This document shows, piece by piece, positions 51,457-62,731 of a stretch of 64,000 nucleotides of DNA. Where the stretch lies: assembly GCA_016287975.1 (NCBI GenBank), contig JAEEXV010000170.1, positions 1 to 64,000 on the forward strand. Reading direction: 5' to 3'. Positions within the stretch are counted from its first letter, which is position 1. Each line of letters begins with the position of its first letter. Origin of the DNA: Lentisphaeria bacterium (GTDB taxonomy: Bacteria > Verrucomicrobiota > Lentisphaeria > Oligosphaerales > Oligosphaeraceae). Both the position numbers and the translations under genes were made by a program. Under the pieces are notes generated by a model, which saw only the letters and a program-made list of their open reading frames with translations, was not told the DNA's origin and searched no databases.

Positions 51457-54400
51457 ATGTTGAAGCGCATCCTCCCACTGCTGTCCACATGCCTCCTGGC
51501 GGCCGCCGCGACGCTGGAACTGCGGAACGACTTCCTGCTGCTGGAGGTCGAGCCGACGGGCGGGCGCATCCGCCGCCTGGCGTGGACGGCGGCGCCGTCG
51601 GAGAACCTGACGGCGGAGGACGGGCTGCTGGGCGACCACTTCCACCATCCTGAGGCCGTGAGGGGCTTCCTCACCCAGCGCCCCTACGAACTGGAGCGCG
51701 CGGGGGACGCCGTCCGAATGACCGCCCGCCATTCAGGGGGCGGCATCGACTTCCTGCGGCTCGGCAAGACCGTCACGCTGAAGCCTGGCGAGACGGTGGC
51801 GGGCGTGCGCTATGAGTTCCACAACCTGGCGGCCGCGATGGCGGACAATGAATACGGCTTCTGGTGCCAGAATTTCGTCAACCCCGGCGGCAACGTCAGT
51901 TTCTTCTTCCCCGAGATGAACGGCATCACCCGCGTCCCCGTCAAGCACGCGGGCGCGGATTTCGCCTACTACCGCCGTCCGTCGCGCGGCTGGTGCGGCT
52001 TCGCCAGGGAGGCGGGCGGCGGCCTCGCCTTCGCCATGGACTACGCGCTCCTGCAGCAGTTCTACGGGTGGTACGGGAAGCGCGAGACGACGCAGGAGTT
52101 CTATTTCGACAAGCAGCGGATTCCAGCGGGGAAGAGCGTCGCCACGGAGGTGGAGCTGATCGCCTTCCACACGCTGAAGCGGATTTCGGGCGCGGGCGGC
52201 GGGCTGGTCGGCGACCTGTCGCTGTCGGCGGAGGGGGGCAACCCCGGCAGCCAGGCGGTCGCGCTGCGGCTCTACAGTGGGCGCGCCCAGACCGTGCGCC
52301 TGGTCTTCACCGCGCGGCGCCTGCGCGAGGGGAAGCCCGTTGCGATCCACGAGCGCACGGTCGTCTTTGCGCGCGCCGCCGAGGTGCAGGCCATCCGCTT
52401 CTCCCACGTCTTTCGGGAATACCCCGCCATCTTCGACATCGAATGCCGCGCCTACGGCCCCGACGGCAAACTGCTCGCGATCTTCAACGCCCCGCTGGGG
52501 CTGGGCGCCAGCCTCATCTCCTATCGGATGAAGCCGCAGGGCGAGCGCGCGGGAAAGCGCCAGGCGGAAATCAACCTGCGCGGCTTCGACGCCTCCCGCG
52601 CGACCCCGCACATCGAATGGGCGAAGCCGCTGGCTGGCGGGAGGATCCGCCTGACCGCCATCACCCCGTACCAGTCCTGGCGCGAGGTCGCCGAACTCGC
52701 CCAGCGCATGGACGCGGAGGTGCGCTCCAGCCTCTTCCTCGCCCAGGGACGCCCGCAGAACGCCAGCGGCGACTACTTCGGCCTTCTTTCCGAGGCGGAC
52801 ATCACCAGCAATCTCAACGACCTGCTGCCGCAGGAGTGCGACGTCATCCTGCTGGCAGGCGTCCACCTTGACAAACTGACCGAGGCGCAGCGCCGCGAAA
52901 TCGTCCGCAAGGTCGAGAACGGTTGCGGGCTGGTGCTGGTCGGCTGTTCGGCGAAGAACGCCCGCGAGCTCGACGCGCTTTCGCCGCTGGCGCTGGATTC
53001 GAAGGTGCGGAGCTATCCCAGGGCGGTTCCGCGCAAGGCGCGCGACGGCTTCCCCGCCGCCGCCATCCCGTGGTCGCTGATCCCTGCGGCGACCTGCCTG
53101 CCCTGCGTGGCGAAGGGCGAGGTGCTGGCGACTGTCGGCGGGCTTCCGTACGCCGCCATGCGCGACCACGGCAAGGGGCGGGTAGTCGCGCTCTCGCTTC
53201 TCACCAACGGCGGCGGCGGCAGGATGGTGGGCGGGCTCAGCCCCGAACTCCCCTATCCGCTGCCTGGGGCGCTCTTCCGCGAATACCAGGAGTGCTACCA
53301 GCTGCTCTATGCGAAGCTGATCGCCGCCGCCGCCCGCCGCGACCAGGGCTGCCACTTCGCCACCGTCGGCGTGAGCCGCCAGGGCGCGGTCTACACGGTG
53401 AAACTCACCCTCGCGAACGCTCCCGCGGGCGGCGACGGGCTCTCCCTCGCCCTCTTCTCCCGCAACCGCGACAACGAGGAACTGGCCCGCGCCGTCCACG
53501 CCGTCCAGCCCATTTCAGGAGAGCAGTCCTTCCGGCTGCCTGCGCGGGCCTGGAACGGCCAGACGCTCATCGGGCTCGTGCTGCGCAACGCCAGGGGCGA
53601 GGTGCTGGACTTCGGGGCCGTCTCCGCCGACCGCCTGCCGATGGCGCGCATCCACTCACTGAAGGCCGACAAGGGCCACTACCAGGAGGGCGAGGAGGCG
53701 GTCTTCCAGGTCGCCGCCGCCGTCGAGCAGCGGCCCGCCGAACTGCGCTGGCGGCTGGAGGACGCGCATGGCCGCGTCGTGCACGCAGGGCGCGCGACGG
53801 CGGAGAACGCCGTCTCCTTCCGCGTGCCCGTCCGCAGCGGCGTGCCTTCGCGCCACTACCGCTGCGTCTGCGAGATGGTGCTGGCGGGGGCGGTGGTGGA
53901 CCGCCATGCGGTCAAGTTCACCGCCACGCCCGCCCCCGAGAAACTCCGCTGGGACGACTTCGAGGTAGGCATCTGGATCACCCCGTACTCCTATGACGCG
54001 CTGCGCCCCTGGCTGCGCGGCTTCTTCGCGGAGCCGCTGCGGCGGATGCACGTGCGCACCATCATGGGCAACTCCCGCATGGTCGACCACGACTTCGCGC
54101 TGTCCCAGAACTTCCATCCCACCTGCTACCAGGCCAGCGGCATGCGCCCCGCGCGGGTTCCCGACGAATACGCGCGGACGGGGGACAAGCGGCTGCTGGT
54201 TCGCAGGCCCTGCCTGAGTTCGCCCGCCTTCCGCGAGGGCGTGCGGCGGCAGTTCCGTGAACTCGGCGAACGGGAGAAGCCCTTCGCCAACCGCTTCTAC
54301 TGGTTCGGCGACGAACTCTCCCTGACAGGCTACTGGAGTTCCGCCATCGACTTCTGCTTCTCCCAGGACTGCCTGCGGGGCTTCCGCGACTTCCTGCGCC

Positions 54401-55989
54401 AAAAATACGGCACCGTCGAACAGGCCGCCGCGCAGTGGGGCGTCCCCCACCGCAGTTTCGACGACTTCCTCCCCGAGACCTACGCCGAGGCCAGACGGCG
54501 CCGCGACGGCAACTACAGCGCCTGGGCGGACCACCTGGAGTTCATGGACCGCCTCCTCTGCGACTACATCCGCGCCTTCTGCGACAAGGGGCTCTATCTC
54601 GGAGACCCCGCCGCCGTCGGGTGCATTTCAGGGCCCCAGGCGCCCAGCGCCTACGGCGGCAACGACTGGGCGCTCCAGAGCAAAGCCCACCGCGGGCTGA
54701 TGAGCTACTCCTTTGGAGGGCTGGATGAAATCCTCCGCAGTTTCCATCCGCAGCTGGTCGACATCCCGTGGGTGCTGGGCTACGCCCACTACGACGGCGC
54801 GGTCTGCTTCAACCTCTGGAAGGCGCTGCAGCGCGGCGCGCATGGCGCGATGGGCTTCTCGATGGCCAGCCTGGTGCGCCCCGACGGCACGCTCTCGCGC
54901 AGCGGCCAGGCCGTCGCCGACTACATGCCCGAGATTGCGGCGGGCATCGGCAAACTGGTGCTGAATCCACTGCGCGAGCGTCCCGCGCCCGAGGTGCTCC
55001 TCCTCTATTCCCAGCCCTCCATCCGCGCCGCCTACATCCGCGGCGGCGCCAAACGCCACGAAAACCTGCGCCTCAAGTACATCGACCTCTGCCGCAACTT
55101 CGGCGTCCCCTTCCGCTTCGTCTCGGACGAGGAGCTGGCGGCAGGCGCCCTGCCGCCCTCGGCGAGACTGCTGGTGCTGGCGGATGCCGCCGCCCTCGGC
55201 GACGCGGCGTTGCATCGGCTTGCCGAGTTCCAGCAGGCTGGCGGCACCCTCCTCGTCGACGGCGGCTTCGCCGAAATGGATGCCTCCTGCCGCGTCCGCG
55301 CGCCGCGCCCCCTGGCGGCGGAAGTCGCGGCCAAGGCCGTGCGCCTCCCTGGCGAGGATTCCTACCATGAACTCTTCTCCAAGGCGGCCGCCCTGCGCAC
55401 CGCCGAGGAGGCCGCGAGCCTCGCCAGGCAGCGCGGCGCCTTCGCCCGCCTCCTGCGGCAGGCCCGCATCACGCCCTTCTGCACGCTGGAACGCGCGGAC
55501 GGCACTCCCTTCCTGGAGGCCGAAATCGAGATTCTGCGGGATCCCCAGGGCAACCGCTTCGTCCTGGCGGTCTGCAAGGAGACCGTCGGCACGCAGGTCA
55601 CGCCGCGCTTCGCCGCGCCTGGCGTCGCGCGCGACATCCGCGGGCGCGGCACTTTCCTGAAAAACGACAATCCGCTCTTCTTCGCGCTGCTTTCCGCTGA
55701 GGAGACGCAGCCGATGACGGCCGCCGCCACAGCAGGGGAGAGCGCCGTTGCCATCCACATAGACGCGCATGTCCCGCGCGACACCGTCGTCCATGTCACG
55801 GTGCGCGATCCCTCTGGCCGCGCCGTCGCGCACTACGCGGCCAACCTGCCTGCCCCAGGCGGCCGCGCCGAATGGCGCCACACCCCCGCGCTGAACGACG
55901 CGCCTGGTGTCTGGACCGCCGCGTTCCGCGAAGTCGTCGGCGGCAAGACCGCCACCGCCCATTTCACCGTCCCCGCCGCGGCGCCGTAG
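51457..55989 (+). CDS. Very large secreted GH42-like multidomain protein
   Basis: 1510 residues with a signal peptide (KRILPLLSTCLLAAAA). The N-terminal part is beta-rich. A gatase-like segment with VILLAGVHLDKLTEAQR lies near 463-490. From about 840 the TIM-barrel region includes FYWFGDELSLTGYW (about 945-958), where Glu in GDE is a candidate acid, then QKYGTVEQAAAQWGVPHRSF, typical of GH42 beta-galactosidases. ALLVLADAAALGD...GGTLLVDGGFAEMD (about 1235-1270) fits the GH42 trimerisation domain. A beta-sandwich end follows. Beta-galactosidase-type activity on an exported substrate is likely but unproven. Confidence 0.75.
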   Translation: MLKRILPLLSTCLLAAAATLELRNDFLLLEVEPTGGRIRRLAWTAAPSENLTAEDGLLGDHFHHPEAVRGFLTQRPYELERAGDAVRMTARHSGGGIDFLRLGKTVTLKPGETVAGVRYEFHNLAAAMADNEYGFWCQNFVNPGGNVSFFFPEMNGITRVPVKHAGADFAYYRRPSRGWCGFAREAGGGLAFAMDYALLQQFYGWYGKRETTQEFYFDKQRIPAGKSVATEVELIAFHTLKRISGAGGGLVGDLSLSAEGGNPGSQAVALRLYSGRAQTVRLVFTARRLREGKPVAIHERTVVFARAAEVQAIRFSHVFREYPAIFDIECRAYGPDGKLLAIFNAPLGLGASLISYRMKPQGERAGKRQAEINLRGFDASRATPHIEWAKPLAGGRIRLTAITPYQSWREVAELAQRMDAEVRSSLFLAQGRPQNASGDYFGLLSEADITSNLNDLLPQECDVILLAGVHLDKLTEAQRREIVRKVENGCGLVLVGCSAKNARELDALSPLALDSKVRSYPRAVPRKARDGFPAAAIPWSLIPAATCLPCVAKGEVLATVGGLPYAAMRDHGKGRVVALSLLTNGGGGRMVGGLSPELPYPLPGALFREYQECYQLLYAKLIAAAARRDQGCHFATVGVSRQGAVYTVKLTLANAPAGGDGLSLALFSRNRDNEELARAVHAVQPISGEQSFRLPARAWNGQTLIGLVLRNARGEVLDFGAVSADRLPMARIHSLKADKGHYQEGEEAVFQVAAAVEQRPAELRWRLEDAHGRVVHAGRATAENAVSFRVPVRSGVPSRHYRCVCEMVLAGAVVDRHAVKFTATPAPEKLRWDDFEVGIWITPYSYDALRPWLRGFFAEPLRRMHVRTIMGNSRMVDHDFALSQNFHPTCYQASGMRPARVPDEYARTGDKRLLVRRPCLSSPAFREGVRRQFRELGEREKPFANRFYWFGDELSLTGYWSSAIDFCFSQDCLRGFRDFLRQKYGTVEQAAAQWGVPHRSFDDFLPETYAEARRRRDGNYSAWADHLEFMDRLLCDYIRAFCDKGLYLGDPAAVGCISGPQAPSAYGGNDWALQSKAHRGLMSYSFGGLDEILRSFHPQLVDIPWVLGYAHYDGAVCFNLWKALQRGAHGAMGFSMASLVRPDGTLSRSGQAVADYMPEIAAGIGKLVLNPLRERPAPEVLLLYSQPSIRAAYIRGGAKRHENLRLKYIDLCRNFGVPFRFVSDEELAAGALPPSARLLVLADAAALGDAALHRLAEFQQAGGTLLVDGGFAEMDASCRVRAPRPLAAEVAAKAVRLPGEDSYHELFSKAAALRTAEEAASLARQRGAFARLLRQARITPFCTLERADGTPFLEAEIEILRDPQGNRFVLAVCKETVGTQVTPRFAAPGVARDIRGRGTFLKNDNPLFFALLSAEETQPMTAAATAGESAVAIHIDAHVPRDTVVHVTVRDPSGRAVAHYAANLPAPGGRAEWRHTPALNDAPGVWTAAFREVVGGKTATAHFTVPAAAP

Positions 55990-56073
55990 CGCCCGCGCTT
56001 TTCGGCGCCGCACGGGGGCCCCGTCCCCACTCGCCAAGCCGCCGGTCGTTTTCGGACCGAAAGGAGTTTTCCC

Positions 56074-58044
56074 ATGCTGGATCCCATCGTCCCCTTCAAC
56101 CTGATCGATGACCATGACCTGGAGGAGATGGTGCGCCTCAAGGAGGCGACAGGCATCCATCGGATCGCCGTCATCGGCCTGACCAACAATGTGCGCCTCA
56201 CTGGCGCGCCTGGAGATGAAGACTACCGCGTCTTCGCCGAAAAACTGCGGCGGCTCATCGAGGCGGCGACGCCGCTGGGCATCGAGATCCTGTGGTGGTG
56301 CCTGCCGACCCTGAAGACGGGGGCGGGGCCCTATCAGAGGATTGTCGGTATTGCTGGCGGCGAATCGCCCATCAGCAGCTGCCCGCTGGACGAGCGCTTC
56401 CTCGCCGACTACGAGCGCCACGTCGCCATGGTCGCAAAGGCCGCGCAGCCGCCGATGATCCTCCTGGAGGACGACCTCCAGCTCAGCAACCATCCCCGCG
56501 TCGGCTTCGGCTGCTTCTGCCCGCTGCACCTGGAGAAGTTCCGCGCATACGCGGGCCGCGCCTACACCCGCGAGGAGCTGGAGGCGCTCTTCACCAGGCG
56601 GCCGCTGGAGGCCGTCGAACTGCGGCGTGCGTGGGCCAGGATGTCCCGAGACACCATTGTCGACTTCGCGCGCCGCCTGCGCCGCGCCGTCGACGCCGTC
56701 AGCCCAGGCACCCGCTTCCTCCAGTGCGAGCCAGGCACCACCGACCTGGACGGATGCCTCTCGCGCGAGGTCCCCGAGGCCCTGGCGGGCCCCGCCACGC
56801 GCCCCGCCATCCGCATCTTCGGCACGCAGTACGGCTCCACCGACACCGCCCGCGACCTCCCCGCCAACCTCGCCCACGCCATGTACGAGGCCGAGCATCT
56901 GCCGCGGCATTTTGAACTCTACCACGAGTCCGACACCTATCCGCACAACCGCTTCTTCTCCTCCGCCGCCCTGATGGAGAGCATCCTGACCGCCGCGATG
57001 ATGATCGGATGCGACAGCTCGCTCTTCATCGGCGCCCAGTATCTCGACCACCACCTGGAGGAGTTCGGGTATTTCGACATGTACCGCCGCACCCGCGCGC
57101 GGCTCCTCGAAGTGCAGCGCTTCGCCGCCAGCAGCGCCCTCGACGGCTTCCAGATCCTCTACCGCCCCGACTTCGACTTTCTGCGCTGCCGCCCAGTCTG
57201 GGAAGGCGATTCCGCGATCATCGGCCTCAAACAATACGCCAAATTGCTGGGACGCATGGGCTTCCCATATACGACCCTCGACCGCAAGGTCAAACTGCTC
57301 TGCGGCGCCGCCGCCGAGGCTCTCTCCGACGACGAACTCACCGAAATCGTGCGGGGCGGTGTGCTGCTGGATTCCGAGGCCGCCAGCCTGCTGTGCCGCC
57401 GCGGCTTCGGCCCGCTGCTGGGCGTCCAGGCGGAACTGGTCCAGTCCCTCCCCGCCGTCGCGGAGTACATTCTCGACAATGCGCCGACGGATCTATCGCG
57501 CGGCCGCCGCATCTACAACATGGCCTACGCGCCTTCTGGCAGCGAGGGCGCGCAATACGCCCGCCTCGAACTGGCGGGCGCCGAGGCGCTCACCGTCTAC
57601 CGCGGCCCTGGCGGCGCCGAGGTCTCGCCAGGGCTGACGCGCTTCGTCAACCGCCTCGGCGGGCGGGTCGCCGTGATGGGCTGCTCCATCCTCAACGAGA
57701 GTTCCAACCTCTTCAACTACCGCAAGCGCGAAGTGCTGCGGGGGCTCTTCACCTGGCTCGACGACGGCACGCCGCCTCCCGCCGCCGTCCTGGACGCGCC
57801 CAACCTCTGGCTGCTCTTCCGCGCCTCCGACCGCGAGGCGCTGATCATGGCCACGAACCTCTCCGCCGACCCCGTCGAGGATCTCGACCTGGCGCTTGCC
57901 CCGCAATGGGACGGACGCCAGGCGATGCTCCTCGACGCCGACGGACAGTGGCGGCCTGCCGACGCCGAGGCCGCCCCTGGGCGCCTGCGCGTCAAGGGGC
58001 TCGGGATGCACTATCTGAAGCCCGTGCTGCTGCGCCTCGCCTGA
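56074..58044 (+). CDS. TIM-barrel glycosidase-like protein
   Basis: 656 residues, no signal peptide. AAGGAG precedes the ATG. The N-terminal 380 residues read like a GH-A type barrel (IEILWWCLP, MILLEDDLQLSNHPRVGFGCFC, HFELYHESDTYPHNRFF, IGAQYLDHHLEE), where the Glu residues in LLEDD and YHESD are candidate catalytic acids. The C-terminal 270 residues include a gatase-like domain (LDGFQILYRPD, LTEIVRGGVLLDSEAASLL) and a beta-sandwich. It follows the GH42-like gene by 84 bp in the same direction, so joint use of one polysaccharide is likely. Exact family unknown. Confidence 0.65.
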   Translation: MLDPIVPFNLIDDHDLEEMVRLKEATGIHRIAVIGLTNNVRLTGAPGDEDYRVFAEKLRRLIEAATPLGIEILWWCLPTLKTGAGPYQRIVGIAGGESPISSCPLDERFLADYERHVAMVAKAAQPPMILLEDDLQLSNHPRVGFGCFCPLHLEKFRAYAGRAYTREELEALFTRRPLEAVELRRAWARMSRDTIVDFARRLRRAVDAVSPGTRFLQCEPGTTDLDGCLSREVPEALAGPATRPAIRIFGTQYGSTDTARDLPANLAHAMYEAEHLPRHFELYHESDTYPHNRFFSSAALMESILTAAMMIGCDSSLFIGAQYLDHHLEEFGYFDMYRRTRARLLEVQRFAASSALDGFQILYRPDFDFLRCRPVWEGDSAIIGLKQYAKLLGRMGFPYTTLDRKVKLLCGAAAEALSDDELTEIVRGGVLLDSEAASLLCRRGFGPLLGVQAELVQSLPAVAEYILDNAPTDLSRGRRIYNMAYAPSGSEGAQYARLELAGAEALTVYRGPGGAEVSPGLTRFVNRLGGRVAVMGCSILNESSNLFNYRKREVLRGLFTWLDDGTPPPAAVLDAPNLWLLFRASDREALIMATNLSADPVEDLDLALAPQWDGRQAMLLDADGQWRPADAEAAPGRLRVKGLGMHYLKPVLLRLA

Positions 58045-58058
58045 GGCGCCCGCCCCGT

Positions 58059-60503
58059 CTATTTCGCGGCGGGGGCCTGGCGATGGAGGGTCACGCCGCG
58101 GATCTGGATGATATCGCCCGCCTTGAATTTAGGGAACCAGAGCCGCAGGACGGTGGCGCCCTTGGCGGCGGGGGTGGTGAAGACCAGCGTGGAACCTTTG
58201 CCCTGGATCTTCCGCCCGCCTGGCAGCACGACGGAGCAGCTGCCCGCGTCGGGTTCGGCGTAGCGCAGCACGTAGGCGGTGTCGGGGTCGAGGGTCACTT
58301 TGGCGGAGACCATGAAGGCGCCGTCCTTGGCGACGGAGACGCGCAGGGCGCCGTCCTTCCCGACTTCGACCTTGTGCCCTGCGGGGTTGGGGGACCAGCG
58401 CAGGTCGGCGGGGAGGAGGTTTTCGCCGACGGGTTCGGCGGGGACGAGGTCGGGGGGCGTCGGCGCGCCTTCCTCGAGGAGTTCGCGGACGGAGACGGAG
58501 TCGATCCAGGCGGCCTTGCCCATGGTGGTCTTGGAGCCGTAGACGCAGATGCGGCATTGGGACCTGCCCTCGGGCATGACGAAGTCGCAGGAGAGCGTCT
58601 GCCAGCCAGAGACCTCCTTGGCGCGGACGAGGGCGGAGCGGGAGCCCGACGGGGTGGCCTCCAGGCGCAGGTTGCGGGGCTCCTCGCCCTGGACGACGGC
58701 GGTGGCGCGGTAGCGGCGCCCTGGCTTGAGGACGAGGTTCTGGGTGAGGCGCCATTCGGCGGCCTGGGTCGGGAAGACCACCTTCAGCGAACGGCCGCCA
58801 GTCTGGAAGACGGCGGTGTCGGGGGCGAGGCCGCGCTCCTCCTCGGGGATCTGCTGCTCGCGCGCGGTGCGGCAGGTCAGCGTCCAGCCTGGATACTTGG
58901 GATTGGAGAGGGCGGGATTGTCGGACTTGTCGGTGCCTGACTGGTCGGAGTTGAACATCAGCTCGGGGCCGACGGGCTTGAACTTCGGGACGGGCAGGAG
59001 TTTGCCCTGCAGTTCCATCCAGAGGTACTCGCCGTCCTTGCAGACGCCCAGGAACATCTTGTCGCCGCGCACGAGCTGCCGGCCGTGCCACTGCGGGCCA
59101 GGGTGGGGCAGCTCCTCGTCGTCCCGCAGGCGGGCGGGGGAGGGCAGGAGGACGTCGGTGCCAGTGCCAAGGACGGGGGGATTCCTGCCGTCGAGGGCGA
59201 CGGGGTATTCGACATTGACGAAGCGGTTGCCCGCAATGAGTTCCTGCTCGCCTGGGGCGTGCCCCGAGAGGGCGAAGCCGACCTTGGCGTCGGAGATGAG
59301 GTTGTTGATGAAGGTGTTCTCGTAGCCGCTGCGGACGACGAAGGCCTGGTTCGGCATGTTGTAGACGACGTTGCCCGCCCACAGCGAGCGGCCCGCGTTG
59401 CACTCGAAGCCGAAGCTCTCGTCGATGGCGAGCGAGGAGCCGTCGACGACGTTGTTGACGACGGAGGTGTAGTATTCCTTGCCGCCCGTCTTGATCTCGA
59501 TGACGGAGCGCCAGCCTGAGTTGGTGCAGATGTTTCCCTGCACCAGCGCGCGGTTGCATTTGAGGTAGATCGCCGCGCCCGCGAGGCGGCGGTCCTTGCC
59601 GTTCCACTTGATCTTCTTCCCGCGCAGGGTGGTCCCGTCCTCCATGACGATGTGCTGGCCGATCCGCTCGCCAGGGACGGGGACGCCGCGGTTCACGTCG
59701 CGCACGATGTTGCCCTGGACGGAGACGTTGTTGCCGTAGATGAGGATGCCGTGGATGTAGGAATCCTTGAGGGTGGAGCCGTGGCCGCCCTCGATGAGGC
59801 GGTTGTCGTGGACGATGGTGTCGGGCAGGTGCGTGGTGCAGCCCTCGGCGATCTGGCCGCCCTTGCCGAGCATGATGCCGATGCGCCCGAAGCCGCGCAG
59901 GGTGTTGCCGCGCACGAGGCAGCCGCCAGGCATGGGCACGTTCAGGTTGACGGGGTTGTCGCCGCCGTCGAAGACGCAGTCCTCGATGCGCGCGGTGCGC
60001 ACGGTGACGGAGTTCGCGGCGACGCTCTTCTCGACGCACTTGAAGCGGCATTCGACGATCTGGATCTCGTCGATGTCCTTGCGGCCCGCCTGCTGGTGGT
60101 AGGCGTCGACGCCGTTGTAGCCCTCGACGATGACATTGCGCAGGAAGAAACGCAGCGGCTTTTCACCGCTGGCCTGGTTGAGGTCGAAGACGGCGGCGCG
60201 CTCAGGGGTCAGATATCCGCGCGTGCCCTTCTGGGTGCAGACGATGGCGCCTGGCTTGCCCTGGCCCTCCAGGCGGAACTCGCCGCCCTTGACGCGGAAG
60301 ACGGGGGCGCAGTCGGAGCGCAGCACCGCGCCGTTCTGCAGGACGATGGTGGTGTCGCGGTCGATCTCGACCGTGCGCGTCAGCGTGTATTCGCCAGGCG
60401 CGACAATCGTGAACGGCTGCTTTTCGATGAGGTCTTCGAGGGGGACGGCGTGCGCGAGGACGCCGACAAGCAGGGCGAGCGGCAGGGCGAGGCGAATCTT
60501 CAT
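58059..60503 (-). CDS. Secreted right-handed parallel beta-helix protein
   Basis: 814 residues with a signal peptide (KIRLALPLALLVGVLAHA). Residues about 60-440 show repeating short strands with Asn-rich turns (IVHDNRLIEGG, ILIYGNNVSVQGNIVRDV, LVQGNICTNSGW, VYNMPNQAF), the pattern of pectate-lyase-like beta helices. Residues about 590-700 and 720-814 look like two carbohydrate-binding beta-sandwich modules. It converges on the 56074 gene 14 bp away and is followed upstream by a pseudopilin gene. Polysaccharide lyase or hydrolase is likely; the catalytic residues are not clear. Confidence 0.75.
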   Translation of the reverse strand: MKIRLALPLALLVGVLAHAVPLEDLIEKQPFTIVAPGEYTLTRTVEIDRDTTIVLQNGAVLRSDCAPVFRVKGGEFRLEGQGKPGAIVCTQKGTRGYLTPERAAVFDLNQASGEKPLRFFLRNVIVEGYNGVDAYHQQAGRKDIDEIQIVECRFKCVEKSVAANSVTVRTARIEDCVFDGGDNPVNLNVPMPGGCLVRGNTLRGFGRIGIMLGKGGQIAEGCTTHLPDTIVHDNRLIEGGHGSTLKDSYIHGILIYGNNVSVQGNIVRDVNRGVPVPGERIGQHIVMEDGTTLRGKKIKWNGKDRRLAGAAIYLKCNRALVQGNICTNSGWRSVIEIKTGGKEYYTSVVNNVVDGSSLAIDESFGFECNAGRSLWAGNVVYNMPNQAFVVRSGYENTFINNLISDAKVGFALSGHAPGEQELIAGNRFVNVEYPVALDGRNPPVLGTGTDVLLPSPARLRDDEELPHPGPQWHGRQLVRGDKMFLGVCKDGEYLWMELQGKLLPVPKFKPVGPELMFNSDQSGTDKSDNPALSNPKYPGWTLTCRTAREQQIPEEERGLAPDTAVFQTGGRSLKVVFPTQAAEWRLTQNLVLKPGRRYRATAVVQGEEPRNLRLEATPSGSRSALVRAKEVSGWQTLSCDFVMPEGRSQCRICVYGSKTTMGKAAWIDSVSVRELLEEGAPTPPDLVPAEPVGENLLPADLRWSPNPAGHKVEVGKDGALRVSVAKDGAFMVSAKVTLDPDTAYVLRYAEPDAGSCSVVLPGGRKIQGKGSTLVFTTPAAKGATVLRLWFPKFKAGDIIQIRGVTLHRQAPAAK

Positions 60504-60512
60504 GGCGGGGCT

Positions 60513-61226
<714 letters not shown>

Positions 61227-61262
61227 GGGCGTGGCTCCTTGTTTTCGGGTGGATCGGTTCAG

Positions 61263-62462
61263 TCAGGAAAGCGGCTGCGGCTCGAGGCGGCACTTCTGGC
61301 GCAGGAGTTCTGCGCGGAGGACGAAATAGGCGGGGAAGCCGAGGGCGGCGGCGACGCCCGCCGCCTGGCCAGTCGCCATGCAGACGGGCATCAGGCGCAC
61401 GCCGGAGACGGCGCGGGTCTCGATGCTGATGCAGCGCCCGCCGACGGCGAGGTTGTCGAGGCCCAGCGGGAGGAGCGCGCCGTACGGGATGGCGCGGTGG
61501 CCCTGGGCGGTGGAACGCCAGGGGCTGTCGAAGCAGTTGACGTAGTGGTCGCCGTAGCTGCGCTTGCCGACGGCGACAGGCTCCGCGACGGGCGGGTTGT
61601 CATTGAGGTCGGCGGCGGTGATGACGACCTTGCCCTTGACGTTGCAGGAGGCGCGCACGCCGATGACGGGGGCGACGGCGGTGACGCGGGCCTCCTCGAA
61701 GCCTGGCAGCCTGCGGCGGATCCAGTCGACGATGACGGGGATCTGCTCGCGCAGTTCGATGTCCATGCGGGTGAGGTCGAAGGGGTCGAGGGCGTCGCCC
61801 TTGATGGCGGTGAGGTTCAGGAGGATCTCGCTGCCGTCGCCGACGGGGGTGCCCATGAAGCGGGTCTGGAAGGGATAGGGGAAGTCCAGCGTCGGGAAGA
61901 GATCGAGCAGCTTCTGCTTGTCGAAGCCCTTGACGCCCGAGACGCGGAAGAGGACGGTCTTGGTCATCGACTCCTCGTCGCTGCGGGGCAGGATCTGCGC
62001 GCCCGCGAGGCGCGAGAGCACGGCGTCGCCCGTGGCGTCGACGAAGGCGTCGGCCTCGATGCGCAACGACTGCCCGCAGCAGGCGACGCTGACGGCGCGG
62101 ATGCGCCCGCCCGCGGTCTCGGCGGCGATGAGCGTGGTGTAGAAGAGCAGCGTGACGCCCGCCTCGCGGAGCATCCGCGTCATGCACAGCCCGATCTCGA
62201 ACTCGGAACTGTTCAGGGTGTTGTGGTGGACGATGAAGGCGTGGTCCTTCATCGCGGCCGCGAACTCCCCGCCGACGCCCCCGATCTGATCTGGCTCGAA
62301 GGCGGGGATGCCCGAGAAGACAGGGCAGCCGCTGTAGACGGAGACTCCGCCCGGCCCCGCGTTTCGGTCCAGCAGCAGCACGCGCCTGCCTGCCCGCGCC
62401 GCACCCAGCGCCGCCCCGAAGCCCGCCGGCCCCGCTCCTGCTATCACAACATCGTATCGCAT
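61263..62462 (-). CDS. FAD-dependent oxidoreductase (FAD_oxidored family)
   Basis: 399 residues from ATG 62462 (AGGAGA upstream); the longer frame to 62597 has no homology. The N-terminus YDVVIAGAGPAGFGAALGAARAG (GAGPAG) with LLLDRNAGPGG is the FAD Rossmann motif. ADAFVDATGDAVLSRLAG is the second. The C-terminus RAVSGVRLMPVCMATGQAAGVAAAL matches the family. It is a second copy of the type at 49379 and heads a pseudopilin / beta-helix operon. Substrate unknown. Confidence 0.9.
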   Translation of the reverse strand: MRYDVVIAGAGPAGFGAALGAARAGRRVLLLDRNAGPGGVSVYSGCPVFSGIPAFEPDQIGGVGGEFAAAMKDHAFIVHHNTLNSSEFEIGLCMTRMLREAGVTLLFYTTLIAAETAGGRIRAVSVACCGQSLRIEADAFVDATGDAVLSRLAGAQILPRSDEESMTKTVLFRVSGVKGFDKQKLLDLFPTLDFPYPFQTRFMGTPVGDGSEILLNLTAIKGDALDPFDLTRMDIELREQIPVIVDWIRRRLPGFEEARVTAVAPVIGVRASCNVKGKVVITAADLNDNPPVAEPVAVGKRSYGDHYVNCFDSPWRSTAQGHRAIPYGALLPLGLDNLAVGGRCISIETRAVSGVRLMPVCMATGQAAGVAAALGFPAYFVLRAELLRQKCRLEPQPLS

Positions 62463-62731
62463 CGCTGTTCTCCTGTTGGGATTGCCATTTGCCCATACTA
62501 TAAGTCCCGACAATGGACCAGTTGTTTCTTTTTCTGCTATTTCATTATAATATTCTGCTGTTTTGAAATGTCCATTAGGCAAAGGGTCATCGCTCATCCA
62601 GGCCCGCCCAGGCAGGGCGCCTGGGGAGGTCGCGCCTGCCGAATGGCGCGGACGGAGGGCATCCGTTCACGCAGGCGTTATAGTAAGCGCGCTGTCGATG
62701 TGGTGGAACAGAACATGAAGGGAACGCACAA

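Noticed and set aside
54628..57234. Minus-strand 868-residue frame
   Set aside because: Antisense shadow of the GH42-like and TIM-barrel genes in high-GC DNA.
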